Source of the DNA: Nitratireductor sp. ZSWI3
Lineage (GTDB): Bacteria; Pseudomonadota; Alphaproteobacteria; Rhizobiales; Rhizobiaceae
Assembly: GCF_024655565.1 (NCBI RefSeq)
Contig: NZ_JANKOF010000050.1
Location: 1-34,232, forward strand
Reading direction: 5' to 3'
DNA length: 34,232 nucleotides
The position numbers and the translations under genes were made by a program. Shown here piece by piece: positions 8,284 to 16,521 of the stretch; position 1 is the first letter of the stretch, and each line of letters starts with the position of its first letter. The notes under the pieces were generated by a model. The model made no database searches. It saw only the letters and a list, made by a program, of their open reading frames with translations, and was not told the DNA's origin.

Positions 8284-9824
8284 ACAAGAGCAACGGGTTT
8301 TCTCAGGGGAGCAGTCCGGGCATGACGAACACGCTGATCCACGACCTGGTGTTTTCGGCAGCGGAAAGATTCGGCGCCGATCTGGCGCTGATCGATCACG
8401 ACGGGTGCCGGTTCTCGTGGCTTGACTATGCCGGTGCGGTGCGCGAGGCCGCCGCGGTGCTTTCCGGAGCGCATATCGCACCCGGCGACCGGGTGATGAT
8501 CGTCGCTGAAAACAGCGTCGCGGCTGCCGCCTTCGTCTTCGGGGCGAGCCTTGCCGGCGCCATTGCCGTGCCCGTCAACGCGCGCATGAGCGCGCCCGAG
8601 CTGGCGCGGATCGCCGGCCATGCCCTGCCTCGGCTGACGGTGTGGACCACGGATGTCTCCGCCGAGGCGAAGGCCCATGCGGCCGCGGCAGGAGCAACGC
8701 CCGTCGCGGGCGGATTCGGCCATGTTTCGATCAAGGGCGATGCCCCGCCGGCCGTGGACATTCCCCCCGCCGCGGATGTCGTCGTGCTGCTCTATACGAC
8801 CGGGACCACCGGCGATCCGAAAGGCGTGGAGCTGACCCAGGGCAACCTGACCTTTGCCGGGCAAGCCTCGGCAACGCTCAGGGGCATGCGGCCGGGAGAC
8901 GTCATCTACGGTGCGCTGCCGATGACCCATGTCTTCGGCCTCGCTTCCATGCTGATGGCCGGAGCGACGGCGGGAGCCGCAATACGGCTCGCGCCGCGCT
9001 TCCGCGCCGACAGGCTGCTGGCGGCGCTCAGGGAGGACGTAACCATGCTGCCGGCCGTGCCGCAGATGCATGCCCTGCTGATGCAGCATGTGGCGAGCCT
9101 CGGCGAGGACAAGCTGACGGGGTCGGAGCTGCGCTACGTCTCCTCGGGCGCCGCTCCGCTCGATCCGGCCTGGAAGCGCAAGGCGGAGGCGTTCTATGGC
9201 CTCGCCCTGCAGAACGGCTACGGCATGACCGAAACGACGGCCGGCGTCAGCAGCACGAGGAATCCCATCGGCTCGCCGGACACCAGCGTCGGCAAGCCCC
9301 TGCCCGGGGTCGAGGTGCGCCTCGACACCAGCCTCGGCAGCGAGCCCGGCGTCGGCGAGGTTCTCACCCGGGGGCCCCATGTGATGGCCGGCTATTTCCG
9401 CAACCCGCAGGAGACGGCGCGGGCGATCGGTGCCGACGGGTTTCTGAGGACCGGCGATCTCGGCCGGATCGACGAAGACGGCAATCTGCACATCGTCGGC
9501 CGCGCCAAGGAGCTGATCATCCGCTCCGGCTTCAACGTCTATCCGCCGGAGGTGGAGGCCGCCTTCAACGATCACCCGATGGTGGTGCAATGCGCCGTCA
9601 TCGGCCGCCGCGTGGAGGGCGGCAACGAGGAAGTGCTCGCCTTCGTCCAGTGTGTCGACCCCAGCGCGATCGATCTGGAGGAGATGAAGGCCTTCGTCGC
9701 GGCGCGGCTGACCAGCTACAAGCGCCCTTCGCACATCATCCTGACCACCCAGCTCCCGGCCGCCTCCACCGGCAAGATCCTGAAGCACCAGTTGCTGGAG
9801 GCGTTCAAGGCACAGCTGACCTGA
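8280..9824 (+). CDS. Acyl-CoA synthetase (AMP-forming ligase)
   Basis: ANL-superfamily ligase of 514 aa from ATG 8280, which overlaps the thioesterase stop. An internal ATG at 8322 is an alternative start. The core motifs are complete: the phosphate loop YTTGTTGDPKG near residue 175, NGYGMTETTAG near residue 320, RTGDLGRIDEDG and GRAKELIIRSGFNVYPPEVE in the C-terminal half, and the adenylation lysine Lys499 in ASTGKILKHQ. It activates a carboxylic acid to its CoA thioester via an acyl-adenylate. As the only ligase in the operon it is the likely entry enzyme for the acid imported by the TRAP transporter. The acid itself cannot be identified from the sequence. Confidence 0.92.
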   Translation: MNKSNGFSQGSSPGMTNTLIHDLVFSAAERFGADLALIDHDGCRFSWLDYAGAVREAAAVLSGAHIAPGDRVMIVAENSVAAAAFVFGASLAGAIAVPVNARMSAPELARIAGHALPRLTVWTTDVSAEAKAHAAAAGATPVAGGFGHVSIKGDAPPAVDIPPAADVVVLLYTTGTTGDPKGVELTQGNLTFAGQASATLRGMRPGDVIYGALPMTHVFGLASMLMAGATAGAAIRLAPRFRADRLLAALREDVTMLPAVPQMHALLMQHVASLGEDKLTGSELRYVSSGAAPLDPAWKRKAEAFYGLALQNGYGMTETTAGVSSTRNPIGSPDTSVGKPLPGVEVRLDTSLGSEPGVGEVLTRGPHVMAGYFRNPQETARAIGADGFLRTGDLGRIDEDGNLHIVGRAKELIIRSGFNVYPPEVEAAFNDHPMVVQCAVIGRRVEGGNEEVLAFVQCVDPSAIDLEEMKAFVAARLTSYKRPSHIILTTQLPAASTGKILKHQLLEAFKAQLT

Positions 9825-9944
9825 GGCGTGCGCGGCGCGCGACCTGTTCCTGCAGCATTTCCTTCGAGGACTATGCCACCGCCACGGCGGACGAGAACGA
9901 GAAGCCCCGCCACATCCGCCAGAGATTCACTGTCGGATACTGAT

Positions 9945-10082
9945 TTGGGGAAAATCCGCGCCTCCTATCTCTTCGATCCGCTTTGCGGCTGGTGCTATGG
10001 CGCCGCGCCGGCGATCGGCGATCTGATGCGGGGGCGCGGCTTCGCCGTCGAATTGATGCCGACCGGGCTTTTCGCCGCCTCC
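9945..10082 (+). pseudogene. Truncated DsbA-family oxidoreductase fragment
   Basis: From a TTG at 9945 the frame encodes about 46 residues matching the N-terminus of DsbA/FrnE-type thioredoxin-fold proteins: SYLFDPLCGWCYGAAPAIGD with the CGWC redox pair at 9984-9995, then FAVELMPTGLFA. Intact relatives continue for another 150 or so residues. Here the similarity stops at about 10082 and the sequence runs into the 3' end of the opposite-strand aminotransferase gene. The gene was evidently cut when the neighbouring block arrived or by a deletion. The 120 bases between the acyl-CoA synthetase and this fragment hold nothing I recognise. Confidence 0.7.
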
Positions 10083-10115
10083 AGATTGATCAACCGGCGG
10101 AACCGAGCCGAGGGA

Positions 10116-11033
10116 TCAGATACAAATATCCCGAACCCAGTCCCAGTAGATCTTGGCGATGCGCATTGTCATTGCTCCAGGCTTGCCATCACCGATAGCA
10201 CGGCCGTCGATCCTGGAGACCGGTGTGATGCCGCCCAACGTTCCTGTGACGAACGCCTCGTCCGCCGAATAAGCTTGGGTCAGGGTGAAGTCCTTCATGT
10301 GTCCCACGCCGATCCTCTCGTTCCAAAGGTCAAAGACATGGCCGCGCGTGATGCCGTTGAAGGAATATAGACCCGGCGACGTCCAGAGCTCCCCCTTGCG
10401 GACGATGAAGAAGTTGGTGGAATTGCAGCTCGCTACCATGCCGCGTTGGTCCAGCATCAGCGCTTCGTCCGCGCCGGCCGCGATCGCCTGGATCAGCGCC
10501 TGGATCAGGTTCAGCCGGCTATGCGAATTCCATCGCAGATCGAAGACATCGGGCGTGGAGCAGCGGAAGGTCGAAGTGAAGAGTGACAAGCCCTTCTCCG
10601 CGAACTCGGCGCGCGGTTTCTTCAACTCCGCCACGATCACCACCGTCGCACCGGATGCCATGAAGCGTGGATCCTGGTTTGGTGTCGTCTTGCGGCCGCG
10701 CGTGATCATCAGGCGGATGTGGGTGTTGTCCGTAAAGCCGTTTGTGGCACAGGTGTCCATCACCGCTTGCACCACTTCGGCACGGGTCATCCCGATGTCC
10801 ATGGAGATTGCCCGCGCTCCTTCGAACAGACGATCCATGTGCTGATCAACGGAAAGCAGCTTGCCGTTGACCAGGCGCAATCCCTCCCAGACGCCATCCC
10901 CCAACACGAAGCCAGCATCGAAAACCGAAACGGTTGCCTTGTCTCGGTGAACGAACGCGCCATTCACATAGACGAGAGCATTGTCATTGCGAGGATCACC
11001 GTCAAAGGACTGAGCACTGGAAGCAGGTATCAT
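10116..11033 (-). CDS. Class IV aminotransferase-fold protein lacking the PLP lysine
   Basis: A 305-aa member of the branched-chain/D-amino-acid aminotransferase fold family. The N-terminal half is typical (ALVYVNGAFV, DAGFVLGDGVWEGLR, HMDRLFEGARAI), as are AGADEALMLDQRGMVAS, CNSTNFFIVRKGELW and the C-terminal GTLGGITPV. In active family members a lysine about 20 residues before the DEALLLD-like strand forms the Schiff base with PLP. Here that region reads RWNSHSRLNLIQALIQAIAA, and no lysine occurs anywhere between Lys147 and Lys213. It may be inactive, may use PLP differently, or may bind another ligand. It is last in the amino-acid ABC transporter operon, 26 bp after the ATPase gene. Confidence 0.82.
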   Translation of the reverse strand: MIPASSAQSFDGDPRNDNALVYVNGAFVHRDKATVSVFDAGFVLGDGVWEGLRLVNGKLLSVDQHMDRLFEGARAISMDIGMTRAEVVQAVMDTCATNGFTDNTHIRLMITRGRKTTPNQDPRFMASGATVVIVAELKKPRAEFAEKGLSLFTSTFRCSTPDVFDLRWNSHSRLNLIQALIQAIAAGADEALMLDQRGMVASCNSTNFFIVRKGELWTSPGLYSFNGITRGHVFDLWNERIGVGHMKDFTLTQAYSADEAFVTGTLGGITPVSRIDGRAIGDGKPGAMTMRIAKIYWDWVRDICI

Positions 11034-11059
11034 TGAGCACCCTCGGGCCGAACATCTTG

Positions 11060-11869
11060 TTAAAGTGAGAATTCCGAAGATCGCGCGATGAAGGCACGCG
11101 TCTTCTCCTTTTGCGGATTGCGAAAGATTTGCTCGCCAGTGCCGGTCTCGTGCACCACTCCGTCGTAGAGATAGATGACGTGGGTCGCAAACCGGTACGC
11201 GAAACCGAGTTCATGGGTCACCAGCAGCATTGTGCGCCCGTCCTCAGCCAGGGTCAGGATCGTACGCAGCACTTCGCCGACCAGTTCGGGATCGAGCGAG
11301 GAGGTCGGCTCGTCAAAAAGCAGAACCTCGGGGTCCATCGCCAGCGCCCGGGCGATGGCAACGCGTTGTTGCTGCCCGCCCGACAGACGCCCTGGATAGA
11401 CGTCGAGCTTGTCGCTCAAGCCGACGCGCTCCAGCTCATGCGCGGCGCGTGCCCGAGCCTCGGATTTCGGACGACGCATGACCGTGACCAGCCCCTCCAT
11501 CACGTTCTCGATGGAGCTCATATGAGGAAACAGGTTGAACTGCTGGAACACCATGCCGACGCGCCTGCGCACCGACATCAGTTCGCGCTCGGAATATGTC
11601 ACGGACTGAGACCCATCCCGCGCAGTGCGCACGGTGCCAATGCGTTCACCCTCGAGAAACACCTTGCCGCCGGTGGGCAGCTCCATGAAATTGAGACAGC
11701 GCAGCAACGTGCTCTTGCCAGAACCCGATCCACCGATGATGGCAATGCGGTCCCCCCGCTTCACATCGAGGTCGATACCTTTCAGCACCTCGATGGGACC
11801 GAAAGACTTGCGCAGATTCTCACTGCGCAAGATGGGAGCGTCCGTCGTGGATGGGGCAATCTCGCTCAT
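11060..11869 (-). CDS. Polar amino acid ABC transporter ATP-binding protein
   Basis: ATPase of a PAAT-family importer. Walker A is GGSGSGKSTLLRC, the Q-loop region is RVGMVFQQFNLFPH, the signature LSGGQQQRVAIARAL, Walker B VLLFDEPTSSLDPE, and the switch histidine lies in LLVTHELGFA. The start at 11869 gives 269 aa and has an AGGAGG site seven bases upstream. In-frame starts at 11896 (ATG) and 11908 (GTG, overlapping the permease stop) are possible but have poorer sites. The family mark FPHMSSIENVMEG places it with GlnQ/HisP-type importers. It energises the two permeases encoded just upstream and precedes the aminotransferase-like gene. Confidence 0.92.
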   Translation of the reverse strand: MSEIAPSTTDAPILRSENLRKSFGPIEVLKGIDLDVKRGDRIAIIGGSGSGKSTLLRCLNFMELPTGGKVFLEGERIGTVRTARDGSQSVTYSERELMSVRRRVGMVFQQFNLFPHMSSIENVMEGLVTVMRRPKSEARARAAHELERVGLSDKLDVYPGRLSGGQQQRVAIARALAMDPEVLLFDEPTSSLDPELVGEVLRTILTLAEDGRTMLLVTHELGFAYRFATHVIYLYDGVVHETGTGEQIFRNPQKEKTRAFIARSSEFSL

Positions 11870-11904
11870 CGGTGCGCCTCCTGTCTGGTCGGTCATCTTG
11901 AACC

Positions 11905-12570
11905 TCACGCCTTGCGGCGCATCCGCCGCTCGAGGGCGGAGGACGTCCAGGTCATCGGGTAAATCATCACCAGATAGACGACACCGACTGTGGTGAGGAT
12001 CTCGAGCGGACGGTAATAGGTCGAGGACAGGACGCGCCCTTGGTACATGAGCTCATGCACGCTGAGCACGGAGGCCAGTGAAGTCACCTTGGCCACCTCC
12101 ACCGCCCGATTCGTGAAGGCAGGCAGCATTCGACGAAAAACCTGGGGCAGGATTACACGGCGAAACGTATCGGCCCTGCTCATTCCGATGGCCATGGCCC
12201 CCTCCCACTGCCCCCGCTCGATCGATTGGATTCCCGAGCGGTAGATTTCGGCTGAGAAGGCGGCCGTGTTCAGGCTGATGCCCAGGGCGGCCGCAACAAA
12301 GGGGGTGAGCTGCGCGCCAATGAGGATCGGAAACGCGTAGAAGAACCAGATGAGCTGGATGAGCGCGGGAATGTTTCGAAACAATTCGACGAAGCTGCGG
12401 CCGGCGAGGCGAACCGGCGCGAACGGCGAAATACGCGCCAGCGAGACGAAAAAGCCGAGGACGAGACCAACCGCGAGGCAGATGACCCAGAGCTCAAGCG
12501 TCACAAGCACGCCTCGCCACAACACGGGCAGGATCTTCACGACCATGGAGAAATCGAACTGATATCCCAT
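11905..12570 (-). CDS. Polar amino acid ABC transporter permease
   Basis: Membrane subunit of 221 aa from ATG 12570, which has AGGAGG seven bases upstream; a GTG two codons earlier overlaps the previous stop. About five hydrophobic segments are visible. The HisM/GlnP-type sequence includes SFVELFRNIPALIQLIWFFYAFP, SAEIYRSGIQSIERGQWEGA, and the EAA-loop region AMAIGMSRADTFRRVILPQVFRRMLPAFTNR that contacts the ATPase. It follows a second, related permease, so the channel is probably a heterodimer as in the histidine and glutamate importers. Confidence 0.9.
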   Translation of the reverse strand: MGYQFDFSMVVKILPVLWRGVLVTLELWVICLAVGLVLGFFVSLARISPFAPVRLAGRSFVELFRNIPALIQLIWFFYAFPILIGAQLTPFVAAALGISLNTAAFSAEIYRSGIQSIERGQWEGAMAIGMSRADTFRRVILPQVFRRMLPAFTNRAVEVAKVTSLASVLSVHELMYQGRVLSSTYYRPLEILTTVGVVYLVMIYPMTWTSSALERRMRRKA

Positions 12571-12572
12571 GT

Positions 12573-13238
12573 TCACGCCTCCTGCAGCCGGTCTTCCAGA
12601 ATCTTGGCAAGTGAGGAGAGCACATAGAGCAGGGCGAAGTAGATCAGCGCCAGCAAGCTATAGGTCTCCAGCGGACGATAGGTGATCGACGCGATCTGCA
12701 TCCCTTGGTAGAGAAGCTCCCCATAGGCAAGGGTCGATGCCAGCGATGAGGTCTTCACGATCTCGAAGGAACGCTCGACGAAAGGTGCCACCATGCGGCG
12801 AGCCGCTTGTGGCACGATGATCCTCCGCAACGCATCGGCGCGCGACATTCCAAGAGCCGTAGCACCTTCCCATTGCCCCCGGACGATCGATTGAATGCCG
12901 CCACGCAAGACCTCGGCGTAGAAGGCGCTGGATTGCGTGGCAAGGGCTACAACCGCTGCTTCCAGCGGCCCGAGCTTCACATTGGTGATCACCGGCAACG
13001 CATAATAGACCCAGAAGAAATGCACGATGCCGGGAGTGTTGCGGTAGAACTCGATATATGCCGTGCCGATGGTGCGCAGCGCCACGTGACGCGACATCCG
13101 CATCGCCGCCACCAGTCCACCACCGACGATGCCGAAAAGGATCGCCAACGCCGAGATCGCGACGGTGCCCCAAAGACCATGCAGCAGCATTGGCCAATAG
13201 GCCAGAACCGCTCCGAAATCCCATTCATATTGCTGCAT
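12573..13238 (-). CDS. Polar amino acid ABC transporter permease
   Basis: Second permease, 221 aa, with GGAGG before its ATG at 13238. It shares the family plan with its neighbour: FYRNTPGIVHFFWVYYALP, YAEVLRGGIQSIVRGQWEGA, and the EAA loop ATALGMSRADALRRIIVPQA. The two permeases are clearly paralogous (QSIxRGQWEGA and GMSRAD in both). The gene is separated from the binding-protein gene by an 86-bp gap that holds a strong hairpin. Export of toxic amino acids is unlikely because a periplasmic receptor is present, so this is an importer. Confidence 0.9.
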   Translation of the reverse strand: MQQYEWDFGAVLAYWPMLLHGLWGTVAISALAILFGIVGGGLVAAMRMSRHVALRTIGTAYIEFYRNTPGIVHFFWVYYALPVITNVKLGPLEAAVVALATQSSAFYAEVLRGGIQSIVRGQWEGATALGMSRADALRRIIVPQAARRMVAPFVERSFEIVKTSSLASTLAYGELLYQGMQIASITYRPLETYSLLALIYFALLYVLSSLAKILEDRLQEA

Positions 13239-13253
13239 TCCGCCTCCTGCTGC

Positions 13254-13292
13254 CGGTTTCTCCGCGCCGCGCGGATGCGGCCGGAGAAACCG
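13254..13292 (-). other. Hairpin between binding-protein and permease genes
   Basis: CGGTTTCTCCG (13254-13264) and CGGAGAAACCG (13282-13292) form a perfect 11-bp stem just after the binding-protein gene on the minus strand. No T-run follows. Such structures usually let the receptor message accumulate above the permease message. It parallels the hairpins after the TRAP receptor at 1299-1344. Confidence 0.5.
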
Positions 13293-13324
13293 TTTCTGTC
13301 AGGCCATGCCCCTCGGAGAGCGGT

Positions 13325-14155
13325 CTATTTCCACTCCTCTTTCACCAGGCCGGGCACCTTGGCGGGATCGATCCCTTTGGTTGCGATATAGGTCTCGAAA
13401 ATCTCGGTGGTTTTCCCGCTTTCGTAGGATTTGGTGATGAAGTCGTCGACCCAATCCTTGAACGAGGAATCGGCGGCCTTGGGCAAGCCGACGGAGGTAG
13501 GCACCGCATGGATTGGCTTGGGCAGCACCACGCTGCCGGTCCCGATGCGCGACACCTGCACGATGAGAGCCGGATGGAACTGCGACACCGCATCGACCCG
13601 CCGCGAGGCGAAGGCAGCGATGGCTTCATCATTGGACGCAAATCGCTCGATCTTGGCGTTCGGCAGCGTCTCGGTCAGCAGCCGGTCCACCGTCGTGCCC
13701 AGCGTAACACCGACGGTGGTGCCCTCGACATTCAGATCCTGCCAGTCGGAAATCTTCATGTCGTCTTGGATCAGCGCGCCCATGGCATAATAGAATAGCG
13801 GGTGATCGGGGAAGTCGATTGCCTTCTTGCGCTCGTCCGTCGGATCCAGCACGAACATCAGATCGATCTGACCGGCCTGGATTGCAGCGACGGAATTCGC
13901 CCATGTGGTTTCGACCGGCACAAATTCCACGCCCAGTTCCGCCGCCATGGCCTGTCCCATCTGGACACCCACGCCAGCCCATTCTTCCGAAATGGGATCC
14001 TTATAGAACCATGGATCGGCAGCGGCCATGCCAACCCGCAGCGCGCCGCGCTGCGTCACGGTTTCCAGCGCCGTCTGCGCAATGGCGGATGACATGGCGG
14101 AAAGGCTGAAAACAGCGGCGGCGGCCGCCTGAATCATCTTGCGTCTCGTGAACAT
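13325..14155 (-). CDS. Amino acid ABC transporter substrate-binding protein
   Basis: Periplasmic receptor of 276 aa from ATG 14155, which has GGGGAG upstream and opens directly into an export signal (MFTRRKMIQAAAAAVFSLSA, cleavage near AIA/Q). A frame extension upstream to 14239 was rejected because it would bury the signal. The mature protein is of the SBP_bac_3 type: LRVGMAAADPWFYKD, GVGVQMGQAMAAELGVEFVPV, IDLMFVLDPTDERKKAIDF, and LGTTVDRLLTETLP. These importers usually take up amino acids or related zwitterions. The receptor diverges from the GntR/sulfatase operon across a short regulatory region, which links its ligand to that pathway. Confidence 0.9.
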   Translation of the reverse strand: MFTRRKMIQAAAAAVFSLSAMSSAIAQTALETVTQRGALRVGMAAADPWFYKDPISEEWAGVGVQMGQAMAAELGVEFVPVETTWANSVAAIQAGQIDLMFVLDPTDERKKAIDFPDHPLFYYAMGALIQDDMKISDWQDLNVEGTTVGVTLGTTVDRLLTETLPNAKIERFASNDEAIAAFASRRVDAVSQFHPALIVQVSRIGTGSVVLPKPIHAVPTSVGLPKAADSSFKDWVDDFITKSYESGKTTEIFETYIATKGIDPAKVPGLVKEEWK

Positions 14156-14230
14156 GAGACTCCCCTCTTGGCTACTTTTTTGTCTCGTTCTTGACAGCGA
14201 TTGGGACGGAGCAAAGCCGTTATCGCCGAT

Positions 14231-14280
14231 GGTTGACAATCGATCATCGACAACATTTAATCAACAATAAATTATCAACC
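14231..14280. promoter_or_regulatory. Candidate GntR operator array in the divergent promoter region
   Basis: The 183-bp gap between the divergent receptor and regulator genes is AT-rich and symmetrical. GGTTGACAAT (14231-14240) and ATTATCAACC (14271-14280) are inverted copies matching at nine of ten bases. Between them lie further TCAAC/GACAAC half-sites (14249-14254, 14261-14265). The layout suits control of both operons by the GntR protein encoded at 14339. Binding is not demonstrated by sequence alone. Confidence 0.45.
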
Positions 14281-14338
14281 GGATGTGGAATTCTGCCAAT
14301 ATATGAGCCAGGGAGCGGGTTTCGGGCATGGAGGAACC

Positions 14339-15046
14339 ATGACATTGGCAGAACCAAAAACAGGCTTCGGGCAGATCCCGCGGCGCACGTTTCGGGAACA
14401 GATCGTCGAGGTATTGCGCACATCGATCATCAGCGGAAAACTGGCGCCGGGCTCGCAGATCGTGGAAGCGGAAATGGCCCGCACCTTCGGTGTCAGCCGC
14501 GGTCCGCTGCGTGAAGCATTGGGGGACCTGATCAAGGAAGGGCTGCTCGTCACCGTTCCATATACCGGCACCCATGTCGTTGATCTGTCGCTGAATGAGG
14601 TCAACGAGATTTTTTCGTTGCGTACCGAACTGGAGATCTTCGCGTTCCGGCAGATCTGGGACAAGCGCGACCAGGCTTACTACGACGAGTTGAATGCCCG
14701 TCACGACCGCTTGCTTGCCAGTATCGCCAGCGGTGACGACGAATCCAGCATCGTGGACGAACTTGCGTTGCACAGCCATGTCTACGAGGCCAGCGGTCAC
14801 TCCCTGCTGCTTGGCGTTTGGAACGGGTTGCGCGGCAAGCTCCAGCTCTACTGGGCGGCCCATCACCGTGCGCACGGCCGGCGTGGGCCGCTGCCCACGG
14901 GCCACACCAAATATGTCGAATTCGCCCAGGGCGAGGACATCGATCTGATGATCGAGGAAATCCGCGATCACATGGTGCGCGGATTCGCAAAGACAGAAGC
15001 CTTCCTGCGCGAGCGGGAACAATTCAAGCGAGGCGAACATTCATGA
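14339..15046 (+). CDS. GntR-family regulator with FCD domain
   Basis: Regulator of 235 aa from ATG 14339, preceded by GGAGG; an ATG at 14285 is a weaker start. The N-terminal winged helix is clear (TFREQIVEVLRTSIISGKLAPGSQI, VEAEMARTFGVSRGPLREAL), followed by an all-helical FCD effector domain (RTELEIFAFRQIW, LHSHVYEASGHSLLLGVW, EIRDHMVRGFAKTEAFLRER). FCD regulators usually sense small carboxylates or amino acids and repress catabolic genes. It is the first gene of the sulfatase/mutase/FGE operon, its stop overlaps the sulfatase start, and it faces the amino-acid transporter operon, so it probably controls both. Confidence 0.9.
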   Translation: MTLAEPKTGFGQIPRRTFREQIVEVLRTSIISGKLAPGSQIVEAEMARTFGVSRGPLREALGDLIKEGLLVTVPYTGTHVVDLSLNEVNEIFSLRTELEIFAFRQIWDKRDQAYYDELNARHDRLLASIASGDDESSIVDELALHSHVYEASGHSLLLGVWNGLRGKLQLYWAAHHRAHGRRGPLPTGHTKYVEFAQGEDIDLMIEEIRDHMVRGFAKTEAFLREREQFKRGEHS

Positions 15047-16521
15047 GCGGCACGGACCGTCCGAACATTCTCCTCGTCACCGTCGATCAGTGGCCGGGGC
15101 ATCTGCTTGGAGCCGCGGGTCATCCGGCGATCCAGACGCCGACACTCGATGAGTTGTGTCGCATTGGAATCCGGTTCATCAACGCGCACAGCGAATGCCC
15201 GATCTGCGTGCCGGCGCGGCGGACGCTTATGACCGGGGCATCGCCCCGACGCCATGGCGACAGGGTGTATGATGACCAGCTCGCCATGCCCGCGGACACC
15301 CTGGCATCATCCTTTTCCGCCGCAGGATACCAGACGCAAGGTATCGGCAAACTGCATGTCTTTCCCCAACGCGACCGCATCGGATTCGATGATGTGCAAT
15401 TGGAAGAGGAAGGCAGAGCGCAGTACGGGGTAATGGATGATTATGAGATATGGCTGGGTGACAAGGGCTATCCCGGCCAGCAGTTCGACCACGGGATGAG
15501 CACGGACGGATATGTCCACCGCCCGTGGCATCTGCCCGAGGAACTGCATGTCACCAATTGGGCGACCCAGCAGATGATCCGCCAGATCAAGCGGCGCGAT
15601 CCGAAGCGGCCGGCCTTTTGGTATCTCTCCTATCGCCATCCGCACCCGCCGCTCGTGCCCCTGCAGGCTTATCTCGACATGTATCGCGATATCGAGATCG
15701 ATATGCCGTTGACGGACAACTGGGCTCAGGTGCAGGACCTGCCATATGCGGTTGCCTCCAAGCGCAAGCGGGGCGAAAAATATTCTGCGCTGCAGATCGC
15801 TGCGATCCGCAGGGCGTTCTATGCACTGTGCACGCATATCGATCACCAGTTCCGGCTTGTGATCGGAACACTGCGCGAGGAGAGGCTGCTCGACAACACG
15901 ATCATCCTCTTCACCTCCGATCACGGCGACATGCTGGGCGACCACGGGCTTTGGGCCAAGAGCCTCTTCTACCGAGGCTCGACCTCAATTCCGATGATTC
16001 TCGTCGCTCGTCCCTGCGATACGACGCTCGGCACAGGAGTGGAGAGCGACCGCCTGGTGACCCTGGCCGACGTCATGCCGACATTGCTCTCACTCGCCGG
16101 ATTGCCGGTGCCCGACACGGCCGACGGACAGTCGTTTTTCGACGACACCCCACGCCGTACGGTCTATGGCGAATTCGGAACCGACGACGGCGCGACCCGA
16201 ATGGTTCGAGACCAACGGTTCAAGCTGGTCTACTACCCCGTTGGCAATGTGCGGCAGCTCTTCGACCTGGAAAACGACCCCCAGGAATCCTGCGATCTCG
16301 CCACCGCGCCGGAACATGCCGAAAGCCTCGCCCGCCTGACCGATCTTCTGATCGCCGAATTCTACAGTTCGGATCTCGAGTGGCTGACCAATGGGGAATT
16401 GACCGGCTTGCCGAACAAGCAAGCCGGCCCCAGGCGCAACCGCGACCTCTCGAGCCAACGCGGCCATCACTGGCCACCGCAGCTGCACTCGGACATGCCT
16501 CAGATCCTGACGAGCGCATGA
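15043..16521 (+). CDS. Sulfatase-family hydrolase, cytoplasmic, formylglycine type
   Basis: Alkaline-phosphatase-superfamily sulfatase of 492 aa. The N-terminus NILLVTVDQW supplies the first metal ligands (Asp15 and Gln16). Cys55 in CVPARRTLMTG is the CxPxR cysteine that is oxidised to formylglycine. Asp293-His294 in FTSDHGDMLGDHG complete the metal site, and Lys306 follows in WAKSLFYRGS. There is no signal peptide, so it acts in the cytoplasm on an imported substrate. It could hydrolyse a sulfate ester, or a phosphonate monoester as some close relatives do. The ATG overlaps the GntR stop and the TGA overlaps the mutase start, so it belongs to one operon with its activating enzyme (FGE). Confidence 0.92.
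   Translation: MSGTDRPNILLVTVDQWPGHLLGAAGHPAIQTPTLDELCRIGIRFINAHSECPICVPARRTLMTGASPRRHGDRVYDDQLAMPADTLASSFSAAGYQTQGIGKLHVFPQRDRIGFDDVQLEEEGRAQYGVMDDYEIWLGDKGYPGQQFDHGMSTDGYVHRPWHLPEELHVTNWATQQMIRQIKRRDPKRPAFWYLSYRHPHPPLVPLQAYLDMYRDIEIDMPLTDNWAQVQDLPYAVASKRKRGEKYSALQIAAIRRAFYALCTHIDHQFRLVIGTLREERLLDNTIILFTSDHGDMLGDHGLWAKSLFYRGSTSIPMILVARPCDTTLGTGVESDRLVTLADVMPTLLSLAGLPVPDTADGQSFFDDTPRRTVYGEFGTDDGATRMVRDQRFKLVYYPVGNVRQLFDLENDPQESCDLATAPEHAESLARLTDLLIAEFYSSDLEWLTNGELTGLPNKQAGPRRNRDLSSQRGHHWPPQLHSDMPQILTSA

Noticed and set aside
8214-9788. Minus-strand open frame of 524 codons opposite the acyl-CoA synthetase
   Set aside because: Antisense shadow; all ligase motifs lie on the plus strand.
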